From Micromonospora sp. DSM 45708 (GTDB lineage Bacteria > Actinomycetota > Actinomycetes > Mycobacteriales > Micromonosporaceae): a stretch of DNA of 64,000 nt. The stretch covers positions 3,968,001 through 4,032,000 of the forward strand of contig NZ_CP154796.1 of assembly GCF_039566955.1 (NCBI RefSeq), in the 5' to 3' direction. Of the stretch, positions 26,509-36,512 are shown in pieces; position 1 is the first letter of the stretch, and every line of letters starts with the position of its first letter. Position numbers and translations under genes: made by a program. Below the pieces are notes generated by a model. That model did not search any database and had not been told where the DNA came from. It saw nothing but the letters and a program-made list of their open reading frames with translations.

Positions 26509-26720
26509 ACCTGCAGAGAGACGGAAACAGGACGCAAGTCGTTGCCCCAGATGTCAGCCGCTCGCTGAGCACGAGCCCGGGACGACCAATACGGCATGGC
26601 TCGTGCCCCGCTGGAGGTCTTCGGAGCGGGACTTCCCTGAGCGTCGCGCACAAACCAGACGGTTCGGTGGCCAGCAACCTCGCGAAAGAACGCCGCTGCC
26701 TGGCTACCGCTCTGACTCAC
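26487..26720 (-). pseudogene. Truncated DUF2750 paralogue
   Basis: From GTG 26720 it repeats the first 75 or so residues of the gene at 22918-23298 (VSQSGSQAAAFFREVAGHRT ... MPYWSSRARAQRAADIWGND). It then ends at LQVWRNNEC where it meets the integrase fragment. Upstream bases (GTGAGGCTAGCAGCACAGAT) also match, so a segment was duplicated and later cut. Confidence 0.8.
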
Positions 26721-26763
26721 GAGCCGTGAGGCTAGCAGCACAGATCCCAGGTTGTCGGCGTTA

Positions 26764-27797
26764 GGGCGTGTTTCAGAAGTGGAGATCGTCTGATCCGACG
26801 TCGGCGTGTCGGTGATCGATAAGGGGCGAGGGTCTCCGGTAGGTGGTTCAACGACCAAGAAGAACCCTTTACCGGAGACCTCGTGGCCACCTTGGCGGTG
26901 ACGAGGCGCCACGATCTGACCGACGCTCAGTGGGCGGTGTTGGAGCCGTTGCTGCCGTGTCGGCGTCGGTTGGGGCGTCCGCCGAAGTGCAGTAGACGGC
27001 AGTTGATCGACGGGATCCGGTGACGGATGCGCGTCGGTTCGCCGTGGCGGGATGTTCCGGCTGCGTATGGGCTGTGGCAGACGGTGTATGGGTTGTTCCG
27101 TCGGTGGCAGCGGGCTTGGGTGTGGCAGGCGGTGTTCACCGCGGTGCTGGCCCGCCAGGACGCTGCCGGGCGGATCGGGTGGGACGTGTCGGTGGATTCC
27201 ACGGTGATGCGGGCGCATCAGCACGCCGCCGGGGCCCGCCGCGACGGTCACGCTCAGGTCGAGGCGCCCGGTGGTGTGCAGGTCGAGCCGGACGATCACG
27301 CGATCGGCCGGTCGCACGGAGGGTTGAGCACCAAGCTGCACCTGGCCTGTGAGCAGGGCAGCCGGCCGCTGGCGATGCTGCTGACCGTGGGGCAACGCGG
27401 CGACAACCGCGGCTTCGTCCCGGTCCTGGACCGCATCTGGGTCCCTCGTCTCGGGGGTGGCCGGCCCAGGACCCGACCGGATCGGGTCCTGGGCGACAAG
27501 GCGTACAGCAGCGCGGCAAGCCGGGCCTGGCTACGCGCCCGAGGCATCAAGGCCACCATCCCGATCAAGGCAGACCAGGCCCGTAACCGCGCTGCCCGAG
27601 GCTCACACGGCGGACGCCCACCGGCCTTCGACCCCGAGATCTACAAGCAACGCCACGCCGTCGAGTGCGGCATCAAACCAGCTCAAACAAAACCTGCCCT
27701 GGCCACCCGCTACGACAAACTCGCCGTCCGCTACGAAGCCATCATCACCATCGCCGCGATCAACACCTGGCTCCGCACCCACTTCTGAAACACGCCC
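26764..27797 (+). mobile_element. IS5-like insertion sequence, degenerate (1034 bp)
   Basis: The ends are GGGCGTGTTTCAGAAGTGG and its inverse, flanked by TA on both sides. It is related to, but distinct from, the 21592-22918 element and has no passenger gene. The transposase frame is broken. It inserted upstream of the truncated DUF2750 copy. Confidence 0.85.
26883..27788 (+). pseudogene. IS5-family transposase with internal stop
   Basis: From GTG 26883: VATLAVTRRHDLTDAQWAVL, then EPLLPCRRRLGRPPKCSRRQ, then LIDGIR followed by TGA where relatives have Trp (RWR). After the stop it continues MRVGSPWRDVPAAYGLWQTV through [20 protein letters not shown] and LGDKAYSSAASRAWLRARGI. Near the end, ECGIKPAQTKPALATRYDKL looks like a short stretch out of frame between two compensating indels (relatives read INxLKxxRA). 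It is probably inactive. Confidence 0.8.
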
Positions 27798-27949
27798 TAG
27801 CCCGCTCCCCCGACTACGCAATAGCCACCGCTTGACGAAAGCCGGGGGACTTCAGGATTCGTATCGGCATGGGATCGACACCGTAGCCGCACACAGAACG
27901 ACTTCATGTGTCCCTAGCCAGCCGAGCTCTAGATATCGAAGGGCAACAA

Positions 27950-28699
27950 CTACAACTCCTGACCGGTCTCTTTCTGGTCGCCGCGGGACTGCATGAGCAG
28001 GGACTGCGCGCGTTCGCACTCCGCAGCCAGTCTTTCGAGATCCCTGAGCTTCAGGGCGTCAGGGGCGGCGCTGTCAGCCCCGGCCTCCTCGTCGTTGTCG
28101 TGTACGCCCGACTCCATCAGGTCGTCCAATGACTTCAGGAAGGAGAACTCGTCGTCGGGAAGCTTTCTGGCCAGTCTCACCCATCTGGCTTCCTTGGTTG
28201 ACGCCACCTGCGCGGCGCTGTAGACGAGAGAGCGAACGACGTCGCGTGCGGCGCTCTCCACCGCCAGCGCCGTGGACAGCAGCGCGTTGGAGGCGACTTG
28301 TTCGGGGGTGGGCGTGTTCTCTGCATCGAATTTGCGGTAGAAGGCCCAGGGCGGTGCCTTGGGGTCGAGTCTGGCGAGGGCTCGGTGTAGTGCCTCGTAG
28401 GTCGCCATTGGACGCTCGTCGCTACTAATGGTGTGGCGATGGCTCCACAGTCGCAGGATCTCGCCGGCACACTCCCGGCGAAGCTCCTCACGCTCGGGGC
28501 CCGCTGGTGCATGTTCCACACGGGTTATCAGGTCGGCGATGTACTGCGCCATCCACCGGCCAAGGGTGTCATGGGTGTCCAGCATGGACGCGAGTTCCCT
28601 GCCGAGCGCGAGAATCTGGTCAAAGTTCGACGAACCCGCTGCGGCCGTCGAAGACGACAACTTTGAAATCGGGTTCGGTGTATCTGCTTGCTGGGTCAT
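27950..28699 (-). CDS. Partner protein of the STAND-nuclease operon, 249 aa
   Basis: An alpha-helical soluble 249-residue protein from ATG 28699 (MTQQADTPNPISKLSSSTAA). Its start overlaps the end of the 2082-residue gene by 80 bp in another frame, indicating translational coupling. Its body has RELASMLDTHDTLGRWMAQY, AGEILRLWSHRHTISSDERP and RALARLDPKAPPWAFYRKFD; the last 40 residues are a charged helix (LRDLERLAAECERAQSLLMQ). I recognise no domain. Given the coupling, it is likely a subunit or regulator of the same defence system. No catalytic residues are evident. Confidence 0.75.
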   Translation of the reverse strand: MTQQADTPNPISKLSSSTAAAGSSNFDQILALGRELASMLDTHDTLGRWMAQYIADLITRVEHAPAGPEREELRRECAGEILRLWSHRHTISSDERPMATYEALHRALARLDPKAPPWAFYRKFDAENTPTPEQVASNALLSTALAVESAARDVVRSLVYSAAQVASTKEARWVRLARKLPDDEFSFLKSLDDLMESGVHDNDEEAGADSAAPDALKLRDLERLAAECERAQSLLMQSRGDQKETGQEL

Positions 28700-31600
28700 C
28701 TGATTCGGCCTTGTCGCCCGTGGCGGCGGGTTTGCGCCGCTCGATAGTCACTTTGAAGATCACGTTCATGTTCGTGGCGTCAGTGAGAAGACGCAGACTG
28801 TCGATTGTCGCGCTGAGCCGCTGCCCTTGGCTGCCCGTGGTGTGGTTGGCGCCGCGATCTACAAGATCGCGCCACACGTAGGAGCGCATCACGGCCTGAC
28901 CGTCTCGATGCCAGAGCCTCTGGTCGGCATCTGAGCTCAGATCCAGCCAGGCGCAGGCCTCGTTCGAGGGCCTGGGGCCGGGGTATTTGACGCCGCCAGC
29001 CAGCGGATCACGCTCGTCGAGGCCGCCGACCAGGTCCGTATGCTTGATCCAGCCGAGCAGGCGATAGCCGGCTAGATCGATCTCGCAGTCGTCTTCTGCG
29101 GTCGGAACCCTGAAGTCGTAGCTGCTGGCGGACGCCTGCCAGGCGGCGAGGAGGTGGCTGGAGCGGCCGGGCTCGACGAGGGCGCTTTCCACCATGACGA
29201 TCTCGGTGCTGTCGTGGTAGTTCTGCTCGGACCATTCCCAGACGGTGATCATTCCCGGGTCCGCTTCGAAGATCTGGGCGGTGAGGTCTTCTGACGTGAC
29301 CGGCTGTGTCCAGGCGCCGTCGCGGTATGCCGCGTCGGACAGCGTGCTTCGATCAGCGGGCACCGGGTCGCGGCGGTCGGCGAGCCAGCGGCCGTCCGGG
29401 CGCGTCGGACGGAATCGCTGAAGCCAGTCGGGGAAGCTGTCGAAGCTATCGGGGTCGTCGCGGGCGGGTCTAGTGTCGATGAGATGACCGGCAACGGTCA
29501 TCAGCGCGTGGAAGCTCAGATAGAAGTCAAGATCGTGAACAGTCGGAGTGTCGTACTTGTAGTAGTGGGTCTTCTGTCGGTCGAAGAGTCCCCGACTCTG
29601 GCGCAGGTCCTCGACGCGGCCCTCACGAACGTCGAGCCCCCACAGCGTGGTAATCACGTCGCCGGCCATGCGTACCACTTCTGCGGGGTCCATGGCGAAA
29701 CAGCGCGCGAGCGGCTCGATCCAGTGCTCTTCGAAGTCGAAGTGAAAGCGGTAAGCGCCTTCCTGCCGCCGGCGCGGCCTTGAGCCGAGAGACTTGCGGC
29801 GTGTTCGGGTTGCTGGGACCTTGCTGATCGGCTTGTTACGTGCCGCCAGACGGGCGCGCTCATCGCTGTCCAGGTCGATTAGCCCGTGGCGGTCGAGCGC
29901 TTCCAGTAATCGGCATGCGCTCTCTCGCATCAGCACGTGGGTGTGCGTGCCGAGTGCCATCCGCCGTAGCTGCGCCTCGAAGGGTCGTAGGCTCGCTGGG
30001 TTGTCGATGACGACCCGTTCCAGGCCCATGAACAGCCACAACTGGGCATGCTGGTCGTAGAAGGCCACGCGGCTGTCAGCGAACGGCTGCGGAGGCGCGG
30101 CGTCGGCGAGCTCGGCGAGGGCATCGAGTTCTGCCTTGGCACCGAGCCGGCCGAGCAGGTGGACCACATGGGCGGCCAGCCAACGGGTCCGGTCGTCGGG
30201 GTCAGCCAACGCCGACCACACGTACCCGGCGGCGCAGACGCGCAAATCCTCTGGAGGAGTCAGCCCAGGCATCCATGGGCCGTCGGCGGTCTCGGGATCG
30301 ATGAGGTAGTCGAGCTCGTCTGCGGCTTGGTCGAAGGCGTCTCGCGCGTCGGCGGGTGGCAGCCATTTCGCGGTGTTGCCGACCAAAGCGAAGCAGGACT
30401 CTGAGTCGAGCAGGTCGTTTCGTGCGCCGAGTTCCGCCAGCGCCGTGTCGTACAGGTCCTGCGGCGGCTGCCCAGTGACACGGCTCAGCATTTTGATGGA
30501 CAAGGACCGGTACCTGCGTGTCACGATCTCGCCGCAGAACCGGCTGACCGCAGCTGTGGCCAGGGCACGGGCGGCGTCTCTCGCCGCACGGGGCAGGCCG
30601 GTGGCTTGCTCGAGCTTTTCCAGCAGCTTGCCGTGTGCGTACGCCTCCAGGTGGGGGTTCAGCGCGAAGGTCGTAATGGCCTCGTGCAGGTTGCGTGACG
30701 CGGTGGCGAGCACCGCGTCAATGAGGTCGTCGATGTTGAGGTTCCGGTGGCGGTCTAAGCACAGGCGGCGGGCCTGCTCAAGCCCTGCAGCGCAGGTCAC
30801 GGCGATCGCGGCCAGTTCTGCCAGGTCGGGAGCTCTTCGCGTTTCCCAGGTGGAATGGGAGACGTCCCACGACATGCCGTGCCGGTGGGTCGCGGTGCAG
30901 TTGTCGACGGCTCGGTCTTTGCGGGCGTCTCGCGCGTAGACGGTGCCGGACAGGTCTACGGTGTGCCGTCCGGCAAGTTCGTCCAGGTGCTCGAAGTAGT
31001 CGACGGGATGCCAGTCGACGCGGTCATATTCGCCTGCGGCGTCGAAGAGCAACTGCGGGTGGGCCGACCCTGATTCCAGTGCGGTCTGCAGAGCCGCGCG
31101 GACATCGGACGTCTCGGCGAGGGGCAGTAGGGCTAGGCCCGCCAGCGGGGCCTGCTCGGCGAGGCCTTGACCTGGCTGCAGCAGTTGCCGTAGTACCAGA
31201 TCAGCGTATCCGAAGTTGCGGCTGCGCCATCGGGCGGCGATCGCTACCGCAGACCGATGGCTGAACCCCGATACCGTCTGGATGCATTGAGCGTGGTCGG
31301 CGGCGTCTTCCAGGTAAGGGCTGAGCGCCTCGAATGTTCTGGCGACTCGGTAGGCCCGTTCAAGGTCTTCCCCGAGCTCACCGGCGCGCCGCGCGAGTGC
31401 GTTGATCCCCGCCCAGCGGTCCATGATGTCGTCGCCGATCTTGTCGGCGGTGTCCACCGCACGACCGAAGTAGGCCTTCGCCTCGCCGCGCATGGCCGGA
31501 CGGATCGCTTTGGCGAGTGCGGCAAACATGTCGATCTTCTCGCTGGCGGCGACGTGTGCCCGGGTGACCTGCTCGTCCAACCGGCCTGCGACGGCGAAGA

Positions 31601-34600
31601 TGACGTCGTCCATGTGCCGTGACAGGGCGCTGTGCCGGACGACGTCGATCAGCGTCGGCCAGAACATGTAGCCCCAGACGGTCTCCAGCCAGACACCGTA
31701 CTTCGTGATCAAGGCGGGGTGTTGACGGCGGCTGAGGATCTGCGCCGACAGCCGTGCCACTGACGCCAGCATCAGACGCGGTGTCTGATAGTCGCTGACA
31801 CTACGGCTGTAGGTGCTCGCGGCAAGCTGTTCGAGTTCCTCCTCGACGTCGTCGGGCGAACAGGCGACGCGTGCCCACAGACTCGCCCATGGCAACGACG
31901 GCGTGATGTTGCGCTTGAACTCCTCAAGGTCACGGGAGCTTGAGTAATTCTGCTTGTCGAGCTCCTTGAGCAGGTCGGGGTGGGCGAGATCCCGATCGGT
32001 GAGCTCGCAGCCATCGATACGTGCCTTGAGCGCGTATGCCTTCAGCAGCACGTCCAGCGACGTCCCGTGTGTCGCCCCAATTCCTTTGGGTGGCACGCTC
32101 GGCAGGTAGGGACTCAAGATCTTCCCCAGCTTCGCCGGCTCGGCGACGCCATGGGACGCCGCAGCCGTCACTAAAGCGATGGCGGCCCACAGGGCATCGA
32201 AATCGCTGCCGAAGGGGTCCGCGCCGTCAGCCACGCCGATACGCCCGGAATGCCCGTCGAACATCGCCAGCGCTGCCTGCGCAGCCGAGGCGTCCAAGGG
32301 CAGATCGAACTTTCCGGCTTGGCTGAGGGCGGCGAACTGGATGGGCATGCTGTGCTCGGCGGCCACGATCAGATCGGCCATCTGCTCGACACGGCCGGTC
32401 TCGATGAGACCGGCCGTCACGATACGTCCAGCCCGGTAGACGACCTCCGCAGGTTGCCAGCCGGCGAGATAGGCGACTGCGGCCTCAATCCCATCAGTGT
32501 TCACCAGGCCCAGCGCAACCTGCGCGAGGTCGGACCCGCCCAGCCGGTGCTGTCGACTTAGCGACTCAGGCAGCCTCGACCACCCGTCGATCCATTCCAT
32601 GGCGCTACGCAGGCGGCTACGCGCAAGATCACGCTGACCGGCAGACGACAGAAGGCAGCCCTCGTAGGCCAGGTTCGAACCCGGCCAGTCCTCGCCAAGA
32701 GGCCCCCGCGCGACCAGCTCGTCCAGTGACTGCGCGTCGAGCAGGTCACCGGCCAGATGTGTGTTCGCCTTAATCAGCTCGCGGCGTCGTGTGTGGCCCA
32801 GGGACAGCGAGCCCGCCTTCAGTGCCAGCCGCACCGCCGCCGACCGAGCCTTCTGCTTCATCGCCGCCTTGAGCGCGAATTGAATCCGCTGCTGCTCAAT
32901 TTCGGCCCGCTCAAGCGGGCTCAACGCGGGCAGGGCCGCACCGTCCACCGCCAGATCAACAAGATCGACCAGACGTCCGGCCTCCCACAGCAACTGCGGC
33001 AACGACGCCGCCGCATAAGCATGCCGGTCGGCGAGTGGCCGAAGCCGCTCGAGAAATCCGTCGAGCCGGCGACCTGCTGGTCGGTGGTTTCCCCGGAACC
33101 ACGTCTCGGTCGGCTCGTCGCGAAACTGCACACAGCCGCCCTCGATCAGCAACGGCCGTCCGAGATCACTGACAAAGCTGTGGACCGCTTCGCTCGGCAT
33201 ATCACACAACTCGGCAATGACCTGCACCGGCACCCGAGGCCGCAGCGCGGCCAGTGCCTCGCAGATGCCGTCGACCTCAACGGTTGTCATCTTCCGCTCG
33301 TCGCGGACCTTCCCGACCGATCTCGCGATCACCGCATCAAGCACCCCGGCCGCGTCCGGCACCCCAGCCAGGGCAAGGGACCGCAGGCAGGCCACGGCGC
33401 TGGACTTGTCGGCCAGCGCCGTGGCCTGCACGCGCGGATTGCCAAAGGTGCGGTGGTGAAACTCCGCCACGTCAGCATCTGCCGCGTCCGCAAACCGGGC
33501 CCGCATGTGGGCACCGCTTTCTTCCAGGTTGAACCCACGCAACTCGATGCGCAGCGTGCCTGACGGCACCCCCAGCGACGCGACTCGCTCGGTGCGCGCA
33601 AACATCACCAATCGCACATTGGCCGGCAAGTTCTCCCGCAACAGGTCAGGCACGAACGAACGATGTCCGAACTCCCGCGCCGCAGTAACGGCATTGTCCG
33701 CCGCGTCCACCGCGATGACAAGCAGCGCATCGGGGCACCTCGCCCCCATCACGAATGCGCTGGAAGCTACCCGGTCAAGGAAAGCGCGCATGTAGTCCGC
33801 TGCGGTGGCGCTGGCCGAAGGCACCAACGGCTGACAGAGCCCACGAGCGGCGAGTTCGTTCGCGATCTGCAGCACCACCTGCCGGTGCTCGTGCCGCAGC
33901 TCGCTGATCAGACGATAACCGCCCGCGCCGAAGCAGTCATACGTGACGCATTCAGACCCGTCAGGAAGAAGCCTTTCAAGCGACTCAGCCAGCACGGACT
34001 TACCGACCCCGCCGACCGCATGTACGACAATCGGTCCCTGAGCACCCACGATCTGATCGGCGATGTCGCGGAACTGCTTTCGATCGAGGCGGTTCGCGAC
34101 CGGCGCCAGACGGGAAGGGGCCGGCATGAGCTGGTCCTCACTCGTGCCAAGCGCTACCAGTACGTCTGATCGCCGGATGGAGTTAAAACCCTCCAGCGAT
34201 GTAGCCCGCCGCGACACGATCTCTTTAAGGCGAAGCGGCGCATCACCACGCGCTCCCGGCAGGTAGTCACCAACCCTCCGCTCGAAATCCAAGCTCAACG
34301 CCGCCAGCCCCAGCTCAGGACTGCCAAGGTCAACCAAGCGGCAGAACTCCCCAGCAACCGCGTCGTCGTCGATCCCGAGGTAACCTCGCAGCAGTGTCAT
34401 CTGGGACTTGTGCCGCGGCGCACTGCCAGCCGAGAGATCTTCCAACGTCTGGCTGACCTTCTCGCCCACAGGCCGATTAGACACGAGCCGGAAACTGATC
34501 TTGTCCAGCAGCGAGGCGTCCGTTTCCCGCAGCTTCGTGAACCGCTCGGCAAAGCCGCTCAGCGTCCCTTTGAGCTCAGACATCGTCCATGCTTCGCCGT

Positions 34601-34868
34601 CTCGGACAGTGGAGTGCTTCAACTGCCGGTACACCACACGGTCGGCGTCCAGAAGCTGCTCAGACCCGAAGTACTCCGCAATGTCGATAACCTGCTCACC
34701 TGCGACGATACCGTCGTCGCCAGTGAACTCCTCCGCCGACGCCCCTTCGATAGCCACGGCGGTCAGCGGAGCCATCGGCGGCAAGAGCGCTAAACACCGA
34801 CGCGCCGCCCAGTGGTAATGGAACTGGTCGCCATCGCGGCTCGTGCGCAGCAGGTCTGTCTTCGCCAT
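28620..34868 (-). CDS. Giant STAND NTPase with N-terminal Cap4/DUF4297-like nuclease; candidate anti-phage protein
   Basis: A 2082-residue protein from ATG 34868. Residues about 10-110 look like a Cap4/DUF4297 nuclease: GDQFHYHWAARRCLALLPP, E41 in VAIEGAS, D62 in VIDIAEYFG and Q82/K84 in YRQLKHS, an E-D-QxK arrangement. The NTPase follows, with Walker A HAVGGVGKS at 283-291, a conserved YDCFGAGGYR at 310-319 and Walker B LLVIAVDAADN at 382-392. A winged-helix-like and long helical-repeat region follows. The last 300 residues (YKYDTPTVHDLDFYLSFHAL, WEWSEQNYHDSTEIVMVES) are unrecognised. STAND proteins of this layout (AVAST-like) sense phage proteins and release a nuclease; that role here is inferred. 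An IS701-like copy lies 12 bp upstream. Confidence 0.85.
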   Translation of the reverse strand: MAKTDLLRTSRDGDQFHYHWAARRCLALLPPMAPLTAVAIEGASAEEFTGDDGIVAGEQVIDIAEYFGSEQLLDADRVVYRQLKHSTVRDGEAWTMSELKGTLSGFAERFTKLRETDASLLDKISFRLVSNRPVGEKVSQTLEDLSAGSAPRHKSQMTLLRGYLGIDDDAVAGEFCRLVDLGSPELGLAALSLDFERRVGDYLPGARGDAPLRLKEIVSRRATSLEGFNSIRRSDVLVALGTSEDQLMPAPSRLAPVANRLDRKQFRDIADQIVGAQGPIVVHAVGGVGKSVLAESLERLLPDGSECVTYDCFGAGGYRLISELRHEHRQVVLQIANELAARGLCQPLVPSASATAADYMRAFLDRVASSAFVMGARCPDALLVIAVDAADNAVTAAREFGHRSFVPDLLRENLPANVRLVMFARTERVASLGVPSGTLRIELRGFNLEESGAHMRARFADAADADVAEFHHRTFGNPRVQATALADKSSAVACLRSLALAGVPDAAGVLDAVIARSVGKVRDERKMTTVEVDGICEALAALRPRVPVQVIAELCDMPSEAVHSFVSDLGRPLLIEGGCVQFRDEPTETWFRGNHRPAGRRLDGFLERLRPLADRHAYAAASLPQLLWEAGRLVDLVDLAVDGAALPALSPLERAEIEQQRIQFALKAAMKQKARSAAVRLALKAGSLSLGHTRRRELIKANTHLAGDLLDAQSLDELVARGPLGEDWPGSNLAYEGCLLSSAGQRDLARSRLRSAMEWIDGWSRLPESLSRQHRLGGSDLAQVALGLVNTDGIEAAVAYLAGWQPAEVVYRAGRIVTAGLIETGRVEQMADLIVAAEHSMPIQFAALSQAGKFDLPLDASAAQAALAMFDGHSGRIGVADGADPFGSDFDALWAAIALVTAAASHGVAEPAKLGKILSPYLPSVPPKGIGATHGTSLDVLLKAYALKARIDGCELTDRDLAHPDLLKELDKQNYSSSRDLEEFKRNITPSLPWASLWARVACSPDDVEEELEQLAASTYSRSVSDYQTPRLMLASVARLSAQILSRRQHPALITKYGVWLETVWGYMFWPTLIDVVRHSALSRHMDDVIFAVAGRLDEQVTRAHVAASEKIDMFAALAKAIRPAMRGEAKAYFGRAVDTADKIGDDIMDRWAGINALARRAGELGEDLERAYRVARTFEALSPYLEDAADHAQCIQTVSGFSHRSAVAIAARWRSRNFGYADLVLRQLLQPGQGLAEQAPLAGLALLPLAETSDVRAALQTALESGSAHPQLLFDAAGEYDRVDWHPVDYFEHLDELAGRHTVDLSGTVYARDARKDRAVDNCTATHRHGMSWDVSHSTWETRRAPDLAELAAIAVTCAAGLEQARRLCLDRHRNLNIDDLIDAVLATASRNLHEAITTFALNPHLEAYAHGKLLEKLEQATGLPRAARDAARALATAAVSRFCGEIVTRRYRSLSIKMLSRVTGQPPQDLYDTALAELGARNDLLDSESCFALVGNTAKWLPPADARDAFDQAADELDYLIDPETADGPWMPGLTPPEDLRVCAAGYVWSALADPDDRTRWLAAHVVHLLGRLGAKAELDALAELADAAPPQPFADSRVAFYDQHAQLWLFMGLERVVIDNPASLRPFEAQLRRMALGTHTHVLMRESACRLLEALDRHGLIDLDSDERARLAARNKPISKVPATRTRRKSLGSRPRRRQEGAYRFHFDFEEHWIEPLARCFAMDPAEVVRMAGDVITTLWGLDVREGRVEDLRQSRGLFDRQKTHYYKYDTPTVHDLDFYLSFHALMTVAGHLIDTRPARDDPDSFDSFPDWLQRFRPTRPDGRWLADRRDPVPADRSTLSDAAYRDGAWTQPVTSEDLTAQIFEADPGMITVWEWSEQNYHDSTEIVMVESALVEPGRSSHLLAAWQASASSYDFRVPTAEDDCEIDLAGYRLLGWIKHTDLVGGLDERDPLAGGVKYPGPRPSNEACAWLDLSSDADQRLWHRDGQAVMRSYVWRDLVDRGANHTTGSQGQRLSATIDSLRLLTDATNMNVIFKVTIERRKPAATGDKAESDDPASRYTEPDFKVVVFDGRSGFVEL

Positions 34869-34884
34869 GGTCGTCTCAGCCTAG

Positions 34885-36318
34885 TACTCCAGCCGGGGAT
34901 CGTGATCACGGCTCGATGAGGGCTTGTCGGGCGTAGTGGCTGTTCATGGCGCGGGCTTGGTGGCGGCGTCGGCGGATTGACCAGAGCAGCGGGTCGCAGA
35001 GTCGGCGGGTGGGTTCGATGATCAGGACGTGGAACAGGTGGCGTAGCTCGTTGACAGTCAGGGGGATGAGCCCGACCGGCTGGTAGCGGTGGCGGTGCTC
35101 GGTGGTCGCGGCGGCGAGGAACGCGTGGGCGAGGATCGCCAGGGTGCTCCAGCGGTGCCAGGAGGTCCAGCGGCGGTGTTGGTGCTGGTCGAGGCCGAGG
35201 CCAGTCTTCGCGGCCTGGAACGACTCCTCGATCTTCCAGCGCCGGCCGGCGACCGCGACGAGAGTGCCGAGGGAGACGACCTCGGGTGACCAGCAGCGGT
35301 AGAAGGCCAGTTCACCGGTGCGGCGGCTGCGGCGGATCAGCAGCCAGTGGTGCCCGCCGTGGGCGTCGGTGGCGTGGGGCAGGGCGACGAAGGACCAGTC
35401 GTAGTAGCGGTGGCCCTTCGCGCCTCGACCGGCGGAGAGCCGTTGCCAGGCGGTGTCGGGAAGCTCGGCGGCGAGGCCGTCGACGCGGTAGATGCCCAGG
35501 CCGGTGATCACCTGATGTGAGCAGGCCACGGCCAGGACGTAGCCCAGTCGTAGCTGACGCAGCCGGGCGGCCAGCCGCGGATCGCTGCCGTAGGCCTCGT
35601 CGCCGGTCGCCCACCGGCACGGCAGCCCAGCGGTGACCGCGGCGGCGATCATGCGGGACGCCAACTGCGGTTTGGTCGCGAAGCGCACCTGCTCAGGGAC
35701 ACCGGCCTCGGCGCGGCGATCAGGGTCGTCGCACCACGACTTCGGCAGGTAGAGGGCCGTGTCGAGCATCGCGTGCCCAGCCTCGGTGGCATAGACCAGG
35801 TGCACGGCGAGCTGACAGTTCTCGATCTTCCCGGCCGTGCCCGAGTACTGCCGCTGTACCCCGACGGTGTGCCGGCCCTTCTTCAGATCACCCGTCTCGT
35901 CGATGACCAGCACGGCCTCGACATCACCGAGATGCTCACCGACGAACTCGCGGACATCGGCACGAACCTCAGCGTCGTCCCACGTCACCCGGGTCAGCAG
36001 GTCCTGCATCCCGTCCGGGCTGGCGTCCCCGGCGTGCTCAGCGATGCTCCAGCAGTTCTTCCGCGGTAGCGGCGCCAACAGCCCTCGGACGAAGTCACGA
36101 ACCCGGCGGCGCGGCTCGGGCCTGCGGAAACGCCGCCCGACCGTCAACATCAGCTCGTCGAACAACACCCGCCACCGCTGGGCGTCTACCCTGTATCCGG
36201 CAGCCACCGCTGCGTCATGGTCAGTCCACACAACCGTCCATGATCGACGGTGGCTGTCCTCGTACCCCCACCGCACCAAACCGCAGCTCAGCCGAGGTCA
36301 ACATCCCCGGCTGGAGTA
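34885..36318 (-). mobile_element. IS701-like insertion sequence, copy 2 (1434 bp)
   Basis: Same ends and length as copy 1, with CTAG at 34881-34884 and 36319-36322. It lies between the start codon of the STAND-nuclease gene and whatever promoter region it had. Its transposase runs in the same direction as that gene, so read-through is possible. Confidence 0.93.
34906..36279 (-). CDS. IS701-like family transposase, copy 2
   Basis: The 457-residue translation is identical to the copy at 111-1484, with the DDE residues intact. Its stop is 37 bp upstream of the STAND-nuclease start and I see no terminator between them. Transcription from the transposase promoter could therefore continue into the defence operon. 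Confidence 0.93.
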   Translation of the reverse strand: MVRWGYEDSHRRSWTVVWTDHDAAVAAGYRVDAQRWRVLFDELMLTVGRRFRRPEPRRRVRDFVRGLLAPLPRKNCWSIAEHAGDASPDGMQDLLTRVTWDDAEVRADVREFVGEHLGDVEAVLVIDETGDLKKGRHTVGVQRQYSGTAGKIENCQLAVHLVYATEAGHAMLDTALYLPKSWCDDPDRRAEAGVPEQVRFATKPQLASRMIAAAVTAGLPCRWATGDEAYGSDPRLAARLRQLRLGYVLAVACSHQVITGLGIYRVDGLAAELPDTAWQRLSAGRGAKGHRYYDWSFVALPHATDAHGGHHWLLIRRSRRTGELAFYRCWSPEVVSLGTLVAVAGRRWKIEESFQAAKTGLGLDQHQHRRWTSWHRWSTLAILAHAFLAAATTEHRHRYQPVGLIPLTVNELRHLFHVLIIEPTRRLCDPLLWSIRRRRHQARAMNSHYARQALIEP

Positions 36319-36512
36319 CTAGGCCAAGCCGCCGACATAACCGCCGCCACGACCACGACCAGCCCTCAGGGGTAGGAACCACGGGCGTTTCAGGGCCACC
36401 GACGGCGGCCAAGTCGCCGGCCTCAGGTTCTGCCGACTGGCGGGTCGCGTCACGCGGAGACGGTTTCGTGGGGTGGGATTCAGGGCGTCGCCGTGTGTCT
36501 GGGAGCGCCGCC

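Noticed and set aside
27815..27855. Possible third IS110 end (CCGCTTGACGAAAGCCGGGG)
   Set aside because: Only about 13 bases match the IS110 end and the rest differs, so chance cannot be excluded.
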